A stretch of DNA of 64,000 nucleotides from JAWKUK01 sp041398605 (lineage in GTDB: Bacteria; Planctomycetota; UBA1135; GCA-002686595): contig JAWKUK010000024.1 in the NCBI GenBank assembly GCA_041398605.1, forward strand, positions 55,104-119,103, read 5' to 3'. The first letter of the stretch is position 1. The number at the start of each line of letters is the position of its first letter. A model generated the notes under the pieces. That model ran no database searches, had not been told where the DNA came from, and worked only from the letters and a program-made list of their open reading frames with translations. Made by a program: the position numbers and the translations under genes. This document shows, one piece after another, positions 44,755 through 54,032 of the stretch.

Positions 44755-44760
44755 TAGACT
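44755..44760 (+). promoter_or_regulatory. TAGACT box upstream of the HIT gene
   Basis: GTTAGACTCCGCGCG lies 35 bases before ATG 44795. It shares the sequence TAGACTCCGCG with the copy at 46704. Confidence 0.35.
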
Positions 44761-44794
44761 CCGCGCGAGGGCGGGCCACTAGCCCGCGCGCGCG

Positions 44795-45214
44795 ATGACG
44801 ACCATCTTCGACAAGCTCCTCGACGGCGAGCTCCCCTGCCACCGGGTGTACGAGGACGAGCACGTGCTCGCGTTCCTCGACATCTTCCCGCTCGCGCCCG
44901 GGCACACGCTCGTGATCCCGAAGGAGCGCAAGGCGCACCTGCACGAGCTGTCCGAGGCCAGCGGCGCGGCGCTGGGCGCGGCCCTCGTCAAAGTCGCGCG
45001 GGCGGTCCTGACCGCGACCGGCGCGGAGCACTACAACGTGCTGCAGAACAACGGCGCGCCCGCGCACCAAGCCGTCTTCCACGTGCACTTCCACGTGATC
45101 CCGCGGGTCGGGGACGCCGGGCTCGGGATCGGCTGGAAGGCTGGCAAGCTCAGCGACGCGGAGGCCGCGCCGCTGCTGGCGAAACTGCGGGCCGCGCTGG
45201 CAGACCAAGGGTAA
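44795..45214 (+). CDS. HIT-family nucleotide hydrolase
   Basis: A 139-residue cytoplasmic protein of the Hint branch: TIFDKLLDGELPCHRVYEDEH at the start, FLDIFPLAPGHTLVIPK in the middle and the histidine triad HVHFHVIPR near residue 95-103. It would hydrolyse AMP-lysine-type or dinucleoside substrates. It ends two bases before the dihydroorotase start, so the two are probably co-transcribed. Confidence 0.92.
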   Translation: MTTIFDKLLDGELPCHRVYEDEHVLAFLDIFPLAPGHTLVIPKERKAHLHELSEASGAALGAALVKVARAVLTATGAEHYNVLQNNGAPAHQAVFHVHFHVIPRVGDAGLGIGWKAGKLSDAEAAPLLAKLRAALADQG

Positions 45215-45216
45215 CC

Positions 45217-46596
45217 ATGAGTCGCAGAAGCAACGATGTGACAGGGGCAGACCTCGTCGTCGTCGGCGGCGACGTCGTGTCGGAGTACGGCGTCCACCGC
45301 GCGGACGTCTGGATCCAGGCGGGCCTCGTGCGCATGGTCGGCGCGGACGTGGCGCGGCTCGCGCCGACGGGCACGGCGCAGCTCGACGCAGCCGGAAAGC
45401 TCGTCTTTCCGGGGCTGATCGACCCCCAAGTGCACTTCCGCGAGCCGGGCCTCGAGCACAAGGAGGACCTCGCCTCTGGCGGGCTCTGCGCGATCGCCGG
45501 CGGGATGACGGGCTTCCTCGAGATGCCCAACACGAACCCGCTGACGACGGACCCCGAGCGCCTCGCGGACAAGCTCGAGCGCGCCTCGGGGCGATCCCCG
45601 GCGGACTTCGGCTTCTTCATCGGGGGCACGGCCGAGAACGCCGACCGCCTGGGCGAATGGGAGACGCTGCCGGGCTGCGCGGGCGTCAAGGTCTTCATGG
45701 GCTCGTCGACGGGCAACCTCCTGATCCCGGACGACGCGACGCTCGAGCGCGTCCTGCGCAGCGGTAAGCGGCGCGTCACGGTCCACTCGGAGGACGACCC
45801 GCGCCTCAAGGAGCGCTACGCGGCCATCGGGCCCGACGTGCACGTGCGCGAGCACCCGCACATCCGGGACGTCGAGTGCGCCATGCGCGCGACGCGCCGG
45901 CTGCTCGCCCTCGCCGAGAAGACCGGGCGGCCCGTGCATCTCCTGCACGTCTCGACGGCAGAGGAGATCGAGCTCGTGCGCGAACGCGCGCTCGGGGACC
46001 TGGTCACCGTCGAGGTGACGCCGAACCACCTCTTCCTCGCGGCGCCGGACTGCTACGAGGAGCATGGCACGTGGGCCCAGATGAACCCGCCGGTGCGCGA
46101 CCGGCGACACCAGGCCACACTGCGACAAGCTGTCGCGGACGGCACCGCGACGTGCATCGGCTCCGACCATGCGCCCCACACGGCTGCGGAGAAGGCCAAG
46201 CCCTTCCCCGTCGCGCCGTCTGGGATCGCGGGCACGCAGACGATCCTGCCGCTCTTGCTCACAGCCGTGCGCGACGGATGGCTCCGCTTGCCCGATATCG
46301 TGCGGCTGTGCCTGACGGGCCCGTGCCACGTGTACGGGATCCAAGGCCGCGGGCCGCTGGCCCCGGGGGTCGAGGGTGACCTCGTGCTGGTCGACCCGAC
46401 GCGGCGCGGTCCGCTGCCTGTCGAGGCGCTCCACAGCCGCGCGGGCTTCAGCCCGTTTGTCGGGGTCGAGCTCGCGGGCTGGCCCTGCGCGACGGTGCTG
46501 CGCGGCGAGGTCGTCTACCGCGTCACCGGGCAGGATGGGCTGCGCGGAGCAGCCGTCGGTGCGCCAACCGGTCGCGCATTGCGATTCCTTGCTTGA
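45217..46596 (+). CDS. Dihydroorotase (class I), first metal His replaced by Gln
   Basis: A 459-residue amidohydrolase of the multifunctional-complex dihydroorotase type. FPGLIDPQVHFREPGLEHKED is at the metal site: the usual DxHxH reads D-P-Q-V-H, so the first His is Gln. Other family marks are present: EMPNTNPLTT, VKVFMGSSTGN (where the bridging carboxy-Lys would be), VHSEDD, HLLHVST and CIGSDHAPHT. It should interconvert carbamoyl aspartate and dihydroorotate in pyrimidine synthesis, if the altered ligand is tolerated; some relatives with this change may be inactive partners of aspartate transcarbamoylase. No pyrB is in the window. Confidence 0.85.
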   Translation: MSRRSNDVTGADLVVVGGDVVSEYGVHRADVWIQAGLVRMVGADVARLAPTGTAQLDAAGKLVFPGLIDPQVHFREPGLEHKEDLASGGLCAIAGGMTGFLEMPNTNPLTTDPERLADKLERASGRSPADFGFFIGGTAENADRLGEWETLPGCAGVKVFMGSSTGNLLIPDDATLERVLRSGKRRVTVHSEDDPRLKERYAAIGPDVHVREHPHIRDVECAMRATRRLLALAEKTGRPVHLLHVSTAEEIELVRERALGDLVTVEVTPNHLFLAAPDCYEEHGTWAQMNPPVRDRRHQATLRQAVADGTATCIGSDHAPHTAAEKAKPFPVAPSGIAGTQTILPLLLTAVRDGWLRLPDIVRLCLTGPCHVYGIQGRGPLAPGVEGDLVLVDPTRRGPLPVEALHSRAGFSPFVGVELAGWPCATVLRGEVVYRVTGQDGLRGAAVGAPTGRALRFLA

Positions 46597-46907
46597 GCGC
46601 CGCGGGGCCGCGCGACGAAACGAGCGCATCGACCGCGCGCGCCGCGGCGAAGACTCGCGCGGGAACTATGCAGCTGTCGTGCGTTTTCATGGCCCGGACG
46701 CGCTAGACTCCGCGGCAAAATTTGGCCGGCCTAGAGGTGCCGCCGGTCAAGTCCCCACTGCACCTCGACGCTCGACTTCCCCCCTCACGGTCCCTCCAAC
46801 GGTCCTCCTCCGCGGCTCCTCGCCCGGGGCGGTCCAGCGGCCCACTGGGACCCGATCCCCAACGGACTCGGCCGCGCCCGCCCTACTCAGTGGGCGCGCT
46901 CACCTGC
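46597..46907 (+). other. Gene-free leader upstream of nqrA
   Basis: This 311-base gap between the dihydroorotase and nqrA has no believable coding sequence. The only features noted are a TAGACT box at 46704 and a short A-rich spot (CAAAATTTGG) near 46715, so the nqr promoter and leader probably lie here. Confidence 0.6.
46704..46709 (+). promoter_or_regulatory. TAGACT box, candidate nqr promoter
   Basis: GCTAGACTCCGCGG, about 200 bases before nqrA, repeats the motif seen at 44755. TTTTCA lies 14 bases upstream, short for a -35 spacing. Confidence 0.35.
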
Positions 46908-48257
46908 ATGGCCACGATCACGATCAAGCGCGGCCTCGACGTCCCGCTGCACGGCGCGGTCGCCTCACACGAGGCGGTCGACCGGCTAGACGTCGGGCGC
47001 GTCGCGCTCCTGCCCCAGGACTCCTGTGGCATCAAGGTCCGCCTCCTCGCGAGTGAAGGCGACACCGTCCAGGTCGGCACGCCGCTGTACTGCGACCGGC
47101 GCGACGAGACGGTCCTCTATACGTCGCCGGCGGCGGGCACGATCAAGACGATCCACCGCGGCGAGCGGCGCGTCGTCCAGTCGATCGTGGTCGAGGCGCG
47201 CGGCTTTGACGACGCGGTGCCGTTCAACCCCGTCGACGTGCGCAAGGCGGACCGCGAGACGGTCAAGGCCGCGCTCGCAGGCTCGGGCCTCTGGCCGGCG
47301 TTGCGTCGCCGCCCCTACGACCGCGTCGCGCAGACGACGGATACGCCGCGCGCGATCATCGTCCAAGCCTTCGACTCGAGCCCCCTCGCGCCGGACCTGC
47401 GCGAGCTCGTGCGCGGCCGCGAAGCCGAAGTGAAGGCCGGCCTCGCGGTCCTCAAAGCGCTCACGGACGGGCCCGTCCACCTCGCTGTGCAAGCGGGCAA
47501 GGACTGGAGCGCGTGCGCGGCCGACGGGACCCAAGTGACCGGGTTCGACGGCCCTCACCCGGCGGGCACCGCGGGCACGTCGATCCACAACCTCGCGCCC
47601 GCGGGCGCGCAGCGCACGACCTGGTACGTCGGCGTCCAGGACGTGGCGGACATCGGGCGGCTCTTCAGCACCGGCAAGCGCCCGACGACACGCCTCGTCG
47701 CGGTGACGGGCCCCGAGGCGAAGGCGCCGAAGATCGTGCGCACGCGCCCGGGCGCGGACATCGACCTCCTGCTGCAAGGCGAGTCGACGGCCCGCGAAGC
47801 GCGTGTCGTCAACGGCTCGGCGCTGTGGGGCTCTGCGGCGAACCCGGCCACACCGACCGGCTTCCTCTCGCGCTACGCCCACCAGCTCACGATCCTCGAG
47901 AACAAGGTCGGGCGCGACCTGCTCGGCTGGGCGCTGCCGGTCAGCGGCCGCTTCACGAAGACGAACACCGTCTTCGACAAGTTCTTCCGCAAGCGCTTCA
48001 AGTTCGACACCGACACCAACGGCAGCTTGCGCGCCATCGTCCCGATCGGCGTGTACGAGGCGGTGATGCCGCTCGACATCCTGCCGACGCAGCTCATCAA
48101 GTCGCTCGCCTGCGGCGACATCGAAATGGCGGAGAAGCTCGGCGTGCTCGAGCTCGGCGAGGAGGACCTCGCGCTCTGCCAGTTCGTCGACCCCTGCAAG
48201 GTGCCGATCACAGACTGGCTCCGCTCCATGCTGACCACCATCGAGAAGGAGGGCTGA
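46908..48257 (+). CDS. nqrA: Na+-translocating NADH:quinone reductase subunit A
   Basis: A 449-residue peripheral subunit of the NQR sodium pump, from ATG 46908 (MATITIKRGLDVPLHG). The family hallmarks are visible: RVALLPQDSCGIKVRLLASEGD, a barrel-sandwich part, GLWPALRRRPYDRVA, TSIHNLAPAG and the late FFRKRFKFDTDTNGSLRAIVPIGVYEAVMPLDI block. NqrA contributes to the quinone site on the cytoplasmic side. It is first in nqrABCDEF and ends one base before nqrB. No frame problem here. Confidence 0.95.
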   Translation: MATITIKRGLDVPLHGAVASHEAVDRLDVGRVALLPQDSCGIKVRLLASEGDTVQVGTPLYCDRRDETVLYTSPAAGTIKTIHRGERRVVQSIVVEARGFDDAVPFNPVDVRKADRETVKAALAGSGLWPALRRRPYDRVAQTTDTPRAIIVQAFDSSPLAPDLRELVRGREAEVKAGLAVLKALTDGPVHLAVQAGKDWSACAADGTQVTGFDGPHPAGTAGTSIHNLAPAGAQRTTWYVGVQDVADIGRLFSTGKRPTTRLVAVTGPEAKAPKIVRTRPGADIDLLLQGESTAREARVVNGSALWGSAANPATPTGFLSRYAHQLTILENKVGRDLLGWALPVSGRFTKTNTVFDKFFRKRFKFDTDTNGSLRAIVPIGVYEAVMPLDILPTQLIKSLACGDIEMAEKLGVLELGEEDLALCQFVDPCKVPITDWLRSMLTTIEKEG

Positions 48258-48258
48258 C

Positions 48259-49470
48259 ATGCAGTTCCTTCGCAACCTGCTCGACAAGGTCGAGCCGCTG
48301 TTCCACAAGGGCGGCAAGCTCGAGAAGGCTTTCCCCCTCTACGAGGCCGCCGACACGTTCCTCTTCACGCCTGGCGAGAAGACGAAGTCGGGCCCCCACG
48401 TCCGCGACGGCATCGACCTGAAGCGCACCATGATCATGGTCGTGCTGGCCCTCGTGCCGGCGACCCTGTTCGGGATGTGGAACATCGGGTTCCAGCACCA
48501 GCGCGCCATGGGCACCGGCCCCGGTGGTTGGGGCTTGAGGCCGGGCGACGCCGACCACATGGCGGCGTTGATCTACGGCGCGCTGAAGTTCCTGCCGATC
48601 TACATCGTCACGATCATCGTCGGCGGCACGCTCGAGGCGATCTTTGCGACGGTGCGCAAGCACGAGATCAACGAGGGCTTCCTCGTGACGTCGCTGCTCT
48701 TCCCGCTGACGCTGCCGCCTGATATCCCGCTCTGGCAAGTGGCCATGGGGATCGCGTTCGGGGTCGTCATCGGCAAAGAGGTCTTCGGCGGCACGGGGAT
48801 GAACATCCTGAACCCGGCCCTGACCGCGCGCATCTTCCTGTACTTCGCGTACCCCGCGGACATCTCGGGCGACCGAGTGTGGGTGTCGGGCTCTTACGCG
48901 ACGGGCTGGATCGACGGCGCGACCGGCGCGACGCCGCTCGGCTACATGGCCTCGAACGGGACCGACCTCGCGGGCATGGCGGACACGCTGCACGTCACTT
49001 GGTTCGACGCGTTCATGGGGTGGATCCCAGGCTCGATCGGTGAGACCTCGACCCTCGCGTGCCTGATCGGGGCCACGGTGCTGATCTTCAGCGGCATCGG
49101 GTCGTGGCGGATCATGCTCGGCTGCCTCTTGGGCATGGGCGGCCTGACGCTGCTCCTCAACGCCTTCGCCCCGAGCCCGGACCACTACATGGCGCTCGGC
49201 CCGCAGTGGCACCTCGTCATCGGCAGCTTCGCCTTCGGCAGCGTCTTCATGGCGACGGACCCGGTGTCCGCCGCGCAGACCAATCTGGGTCGCTGGATCT
49301 ACGGCTTCCTCATCGGCGCGTTGACCATCATGGTCCGCGTGCTCAATCCCGCCTACCCCGCGGGGATCATGCTCGCGATCGTCTTCATGAACGTCTTCGC
49401 GCCGCTCATCGACTACTACGTCACGAAGGCCAACATTCGCCGCCGGGAGGTGCGCCTTGGGCTTCAGTAA
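48259..49470 (+). CDS. nqrB: NQR subunit B (membrane, flavin-bearing)
   Basis: A 403-residue membrane subunit. The start MQFLRNLLDKVEPLFHKGGK and about ten helices match the family. WIDGATGATPLGY at residues 217-229 is the ApbE target motif, so Thr225 should carry the covalent FMN. PGSIGETSTLACLIGA and MATDPVSAAQTNLGRWIYGF are further conserved blocks. NqrB moves electrons and sodium through the membrane. The frame is intact to the stop at 49470; nqrC overlaps its last 14 bases. Confidence 0.96.
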   Translation: MQFLRNLLDKVEPLFHKGGKLEKAFPLYEAADTFLFTPGEKTKSGPHVRDGIDLKRTMIMVVLALVPATLFGMWNIGFQHQRAMGTGPGGWGLRPGDADHMAALIYGALKFLPIYIVTIIVGGTLEAIFATVRKHEINEGFLVTSLLFPLTLPPDIPLWQVAMGIAFGVVIGKEVFGGTGMNILNPALTARIFLYFAYPADISGDRVWVSGSYATGWIDGATGATPLGYMASNGTDLAGMADTLHVTWFDAFMGWIPGSIGETSTLACLIGATVLIFSGIGSWRIMLGCLLGMGGLTLLLNAFAPSPDHYMALGPQWHLVIGSFAFGSVFMATDPVSAAQTNLGRWIYGFLIGALTIMVRVLNPAYPAGIMLAIVFMNVFAPLIDYYVTKANIRRREVRLGLQ

Positions 49471-50191
49471 CTCCTACATCATCGGGTTCGTCACCCTGCT
49501 CTGCCTCGTTTGCTCGCTCGCGTTGTCGCTGCGGTGCGCTTCAAGCCGATGCAGGACCTGTAGGACCCTCGACATGAACTGCAAAGTCGTTGCAGGTCGC
49601 CGGCCTCGTGGCGAGGTCACCCCCGCGAGCTGCGTGATCGATATTCAAGGACATCAAGCCGGCTCATCAGCCAGCGCAAGGCCAGGACGTCGAGGGTGAC
49701 CCGACGAAGAAGGCGTGCGAGGACGTCGAGCACAGCGAGGCGTCCGGCGGAGTTCGAAGCACGCAGGTCCGGCGCTTGCCCGACGTGTTGCGCATCTGAG
49801 TCAACATCCCGGCAGAACGTGGTGTTGCCGATCCACGGCTACGGCCTCTGGACGACTCTATGGCTTCATCGCTACCATCTCGAAGGACTGTAACGGAAGT
49901 CGTCGGCATCACCTACTACGAGCACGGCGAGACGCCGAGCCTCGGCGGCGGCAAAGTGGACCGTCGGCCTGGAAGGCGCAGTTCCCCAACGGCGGCCCTT
50001 CAAGAGCCAACGGCGACGTGCAACTGACGGTTAAGAAGGCTGGCCAAGCAGCGTCCGGCAGCGACCACGAGAATCGACGAGGCTCGGCGCGACGATCACG
50101 ACCAACGGCGTGAATCGCATGCTCCACCTCTGGCCGGCGAGAGCACAGGTTCACGGAAGAAGTTCCTCCGAAGCCGCCAGGGCGCTGCTGA
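49457..50191 (+). pseudogene. nqrC: NQR subunit C, riddled with indels
   Basis: From TTG 49457 the frame reads MGFSNSYIIGFVTLLCLVCSL, a normal NqrC N-terminal helix, until about 49530. After that recognisable NqrC sequence continues in changing frames: VEGDPTKKACEDVE, LPIHGYGLWTTL, GITYYEHGET, WKAQFPNGG, GDVQLTVKKAGQAA and finally GATITTNGVNRMLHLW, where GATIT holds the FMN-accepting Thr. The frame changes every few dozen bases. Amino-acid sense is preserved in the pieces, so the real gene is probably intact and the sequence noisy. NqrC is the periplasmic flavin subunit. Confidence 0.85.
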
Positions 50192-50204
50192 GCGGCGCTG
50201 CGCG

Positions 50205-50819
50205 ATGGACAAACAAACGAAATCGATCCTGCTGCTCCAGCGGCATCAAGAACCCGATCGCGTTCCTGGATGCTCGGCATCGCCCGCGCTGGCGGTGACG
50301 ACGAAGCTCGAGAAGGCGCTGGTGATGGCCGCGGCCCTCACGCTCGTCACGACCGGCTCCAACTTCGTGATCTCCTTGCTGCGCAATCGCGCATCCCGAG
50401 CAGCATCCCGGATCATCACGCAGCTCGCGATCATCGCGTCGCTCGTGATCGTCGCGGACCAGATCATGAAGGCGGCCCTCTTCAGCGTCGCGAAGGAGCT
50501 CTCGGTGTACACCGGCTCAATGCTCACGAACTGCATCGTGATGGGTCGCGCCGAGGCGTTTCGCGATGGCAGACCCGCCCGGCAGAGCGCGCTCGACGGG
50601 CTCGCCAACGGCCTGGGCTACAGCGCGATCCTCGTCTATGTGGCCTTCCGCGAGCTGATCGGCACCGGGCAGGTCATGGGCTCGCTCCTTAACCCGGTCA
50701 AAGCGGCTGGTACACGCCCAACGGCCTGATGCTGCTTCGCGCCCGGCGCGTTCTTCCTGATCCGGGATCCTGATCTGGGTGCAGCGCTCATGACCACCAA
50801 TCTCCAAGAGGAGGCCTGA
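50205..50819 (+). pseudogene. nqrD: NQR subunit D, several indels
   Basis: The gene begins MDKQTKSIL at ATG 50205 and ends with TNLQEEA before TGA 50817. In between, NqrD blocks appear in alternating frames: GIKNPIAFL, ALAVTTKLEKALVMAAALTLVTTGSNF, IITQLAIIASLVIVADQIMKA, YTGSMLTNCIVMGRAEAF, SALDGLANGLGYSAILVYVAF, RELIGTGQVMG and YTPNGLML. These are the membrane helices of the subunit that, with NqrE, binds an iron centre in the membrane. The Cys in LTNCIVMGRAEAF is conserved. Indels look like read errors rather than decay. Confidence 0.87.
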
Positions 50820-50822
50820 GCC

Positions 50823-51424
50823 ATGGAACTCATCAGCGCGCGTCCGGGCCATCTTCATCGAGCATGGCCCTGGCGTTCTTCCTCGGCATGTGCTCGTTCC
50901 TTGGCCGTGTCGAAGAAGGTCGAGACCGCGAACGGCCTCGGCATCGCGGTCGTCTTCGTCCTCACGGTCGTCACGCCGTTGGTGCCATCCTGCAGAAACT
51001 ATCTGCTGAAGGAGGGCGCTGTCCTGGGCCATCGGCGAAGAAGGCCGCGACTACCGACCTTTCGTTCCTCGGCTTCATCGCGTTCATCGCGACGATCGCC
51101 GCGGTCGTACAGATCGAGATGGCGATCGACAAGTACTCGCCGACGCTCTATGCGGCGCTCGGCGTGTTCCTGCCGCTCATCGCGGTGAACTGCGCGATCC
51201 TCGAATTCGCTGTTCATGGTCCAGCGTGTTTAACGTCTCCAGTCCTCGTCTTTGGCTTCGGCTCGGGCGTCGGCTTCTGGCTCGCGGTCATCGCGCTCGC
51301 CGCGTTGCGCCAGGAAGATGAAGTACTCGAACGTGCCCCCAGCCCTGCGGCACTCGACATCACCTTCATCATCACTGGCCTCATGGCCATGGGCTTCATG
51401 ATCTTCGGAGGGATCCAAATCTGA
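50823..51424 (+). pseudogene. nqrE: NQR subunit E, several indels
   Basis: Starts MELISA at ATG 50823, three bases after nqrD, and ends FMIFGGIQI before TGA 51422. Recognisable blocks in changing frames are MALAFFLGMCSFL, KKVETANGLGIAVVFVLTVVTPL, LSFLGFIAFIATIAAVVQI, MAIDKYSPTLYAALGVFLPLIAVNCAIL, GFGSGVGFWLAVIALAALR and FIITGLMAMGFMIFGG. The cysteines in GMCSF and VNCAIL match the membrane iron site shared with NqrD. The nqrF ATG overlaps its stop. Confidence 0.87.
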
Positions 51425-52638
51425 TGGACGCCATTCTCCTCGGGGGTCGGCATCAACGTTGCCTTCGTCGTCCACTGGCGATGGTGCTCATCCTCATCCT
51501 CGCCAAGAACGCCGGCTCAGCTCGGGCAAGGTCAAGATCGTCATCAACGGCGACGAAGCGAACGCTGTCGAGGTCAATGCGGGCGGGACCCTGCTCTGTT
51601 CTTGGCCGACCGCAAGATCTTCGTGCCCTCCGCCTGCACGGCGGCGGCGACGATGCGCGAATGCTGGTGAAGATCAAAGAGGGCGGCGGCGACCTGCACT
51701 GCGACGAAGAGGCCATCACGCGCGGCACTGGCAAGAAGGCTGCCGCCTCGCCCAGTCAAGGTGAAGCGCGACATGCGCATCGAAGTCCCGGCCTCGGTGT
51801 TCGCAGTGCAGAAGTGGGAGTGCGAGGTCGTCTCGAACCACAACGTCGCCACCTTCATCAAGGAAGTTCAATCGCGCGAGAAGGGCAAGAAGATCAGCTT
51901 CGTGTCGGGCGACTACATCCAGATCGAGATCCCGCCGCACGACGTCCAGTACAGGACCACATCGTCCAGCCCGAGTACCGCGAGGACTGGGACAAGTTCA
52001 ACCTGTGGCAGTTCCGCTCGAAGACGGAGGAGACCGTCGAGCGCGCGTACTCCAGCCAGCACCCGGCCGAGGTGACGACATCGTGATGAACGTCCGCATC
52101 AGCGACGTCGCCGCCGCGCATGCCGGACGTGCCGCCGGGCAAGGGCTCGTCGTACATCTTCGCGCAGAAGCCCGGCGACAAGGTCACGATCTCGGGGCCG
52201 TTCGGCGAGTTCCACATCCAGAAGACCGAGCGCGAGATGATCTTCATCGGCGGCGGCGCCGGCATGGCGCCGCTGCGCTCGCACATCATGCGCTTGCTCG
52301 TCACCGACAAGACGAAGCGCAAGCTGTCGTACTGGTACGGCGCGCGCTCGATGCGCGAGATGTTCTACGTCGAGGACTTCGACAAGCTCCAGGCGGAGAA
52401 CCCGAACTTCAAGTGGCACGTCGCGCTCTCCGAGCCGATGCCCGAGGACAATTGGACGGGCTACAAGGGCTTCATCCACCAGGTCGTGCTGAACGAGTAC
52501 CTCTCGAAGCACCCGGCCCCCGAGGAGTGCGAGTACTACCTCTGCGGCCCGCCGATGATGAACTCGGCGGTCTTGAAGATGCTCGACAGCCTGGGCGTCG
52601 ACCCGGAGAACATCCGCCTCGACGACTTCGGCGGGTGA
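51424..52638 (+). pseudogene. nqrF: NQR subunit F (NADH-oxidising), indels in the first half
   Basis: ATG 51424 opens MDAILLGG with a membrane helix that soon slips frame (AMVLILILAKN). The 2Fe-2S ferredoxin domain can be traced in pieces: KIVINGDEANAVEVNAGGTLL, KIFVPSAC, then VKIKEGGGDL and VKRDMRIEVPASVFAVQKWECEVVSNHNVATFIKE. From about 52110 the frame is clean: PPGKGSSYIFAQKPGDKVTISGPFGEF, EMIFIGGGAGMAPLRSHI (NADH site), KLSYWYGARS and CEYYLCGPPMMNSAVLKML to LDDFGG. NqrF takes electrons from NADH through FAD and 2Fe-2S. The undamaged second half argues that the gene itself is functional. Confidence 0.88.
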
Positions 52639-53909
52639 TCGAAGCGATGCGGTCCCCCACCAGAGACCACGTCACTCCGGAGGCGGTCGGCGCGCGCGCT
52701 GGCCGCCTCCGGGCGTTCCGGTCGCGCGACGCCGCGGCGCAACACGGCGCCGCCCGTTGGCGCGCCGCCCGTTGGTGCGCCGCGGGGCTCGCGCTGTTGG
52801 CCTTGGCCTGCGCGCCGCGCGGCCCGCTGGAGCACCGGCTGTCGGGGCGGGCGCTCGGCACGACTTGGTCACTGATCGTCGTTGACGAGGACCGCAGCAC
52901 GACGCCGGAGGCGCTGCGCGCCTTGGCCGACGCGGCGCTGGACGAGGTCGACCGCGCGGCGAGCACGTGGCGCGACGACTCCGAGCTCGCGCGGTTTGCG
53001 AAGCTCGCGCCGGGCGAGTCGATGCCGCTCTCCGAGCACCTGCGCGTCGTGCTCGACGAGGCGCGCTTCGTGCACGACCAGTCGGGCGGCGCGTTCGATC
53101 CGACCGTCGCGCCGCTCGTCGCGCTGTACGGCTTTGGCGCGGGCGCGCACACGGTGGCGCCGACGGAGGCCGAGCGCGCCGCGGCCCACGCGCGGGTGGA
53201 CTTCGACGCGGTCGTTTGGGGCGCGGCCCTAACTGCCGAGCGCCCGGCCGCCGAGCGCCCAGTGGGCGCAGCCACCACCGCCGCGGCGACCCTTTCGCGG
53301 ACGCGCGGCGACATCACCCTCGACCTGTCGGCGATCGCGAAGGGTTACGCCGTGGACGTCATCGCGGCGCGGCTGCGCGCTGCGGGTGAGACGCGCTTCC
53401 TCGCGGAGGTCGGGGGCGAGCTCGTGCTGGCGGGGACCCGCATCACGGGCACCCCGTGGAGCGTCAGCGTGGACGAGCCGACCGAGGCGCCCCCCTTCGG
53501 CCCGCCGGGTTCACCGGGCCGCCCGTTGCACGCGGTGCTCGCGGTGTCGGACCGCGGCTTGGCGACGAGCGGCGACTACCGCCAGTACGGCGCGGACGCC
53601 GAGGGCCACCGCATCACGCACGCGATCGACCCTCGAGCGGGCCGCGCGGTGTCGAACGACGTCGCGTCGGTGACGGTCCTGGCGCCGACGTGCATGCGCG
53701 CGGACGCGCTCGCGACCGCGGTGATGGTCCTGGGCGCGGACGATGGCCTCGCGCTGCTGGAACGCCTCCCGGACGTCGAGGGCCTCGTTTTGCTGCACCG
53801 CCCGGCGGCTGCGACCGGCGCGCCGACCTTCGAAGAACGCGCGACGACGGGCTTCGGCCTTCCGCAAGCCGTAGCCCACGGGTCGTGGGCTCGGCCCAGA
53901 CCGGAATGA
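52635..53909 (+). CDS. apbE: FAD:protein FMN transferase, lipoprotein
   Basis: About 424 residues; GTG 52635 overlaps the nqrF stop (GTGA), with ATG 52647 as alternative. A basic leader with a small 15-bp repeat (AARWRAARWC) precedes a lipoprotein signal ending LALLALAC. The catalytic domain shows GTTWSL, ASTWRDDSELARF, DQSGGAFDPTVAPLV, DLSAIAKGYAVDVIA, EVGGELVLAG, GLATSGDYRQYG and HAIDPRAGR, all marks of ApbE. It attaches FMN to threonines of NqrB and NqrC outside the cytoplasmic membrane, which explains its place at the end of the nqr operon. Confidence 0.95.
   Translation: MIEAMRSPTRDHVTPEAVGARAGRLRAFRSRDAAAQHGAARWRAARWCAAGLALLALACAPRGPLEHRLSGRALGTTWSLIVVDEDRSTTPEALRALADAALDEVDRAASTWRDDSELARFAKLAPGESMPLSEHLRVVLDEARFVHDQSGGAFDPTVAPLVALYGFGAGAHTVAPTEAERAAAHARVDFDAVVWGAALTAERPAAERPVGAATTAAATLSRTRGDITLDLSAIAKGYAVDVIAARLRAAGETRFLAEVGGELVLAGTRITGTPWSVSVDEPTEAPPFGPPGSPGRPLHAVLAVSDRGLATSGDYRQYGADAEGHRITHAIDPRAGRAVSNDVASVTVLAPTCMRADALATAVMVLGADDGLALLERLPDVEGLVLLHRPAAATGAPTFEERATTGFGLPQAVAHGSWARPRPE
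52748..52775. repeat. 15-bp spaced direct repeat in the apbE leader
   Basis: CGCCGCCCGTTGG occurs twice, 15 bases apart and in frame, encoding A-A-R-W-R / A-A-R-W-C before the lipoprotein signal. Confidence 0.8.
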
Positions 53910-54032
53910 GCGTCTCGGACCGGCGCCTCGGACCGGCGCCGCCCCCATCCTGCGGCGATGCGAGCATCGGCACGCGCCTGGACGGCATGGCCTTCGGTGA
54001 CAGGACGTCATCGCACCCTGTCGCGGCGGGGC

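Noticed and set aside
44669..44794. GC-rich inverted repeats after the glycosylphosphotransferase gene
   Set aside because: Stems are imperfect and expected by chance in such GC-rich sequence; no T-run.
42128..45208. 1026-codon minus-strand frame
   Set aside because: Antisense to the glycosylphosphotransferase and HIT genes, with no recognisable motif.
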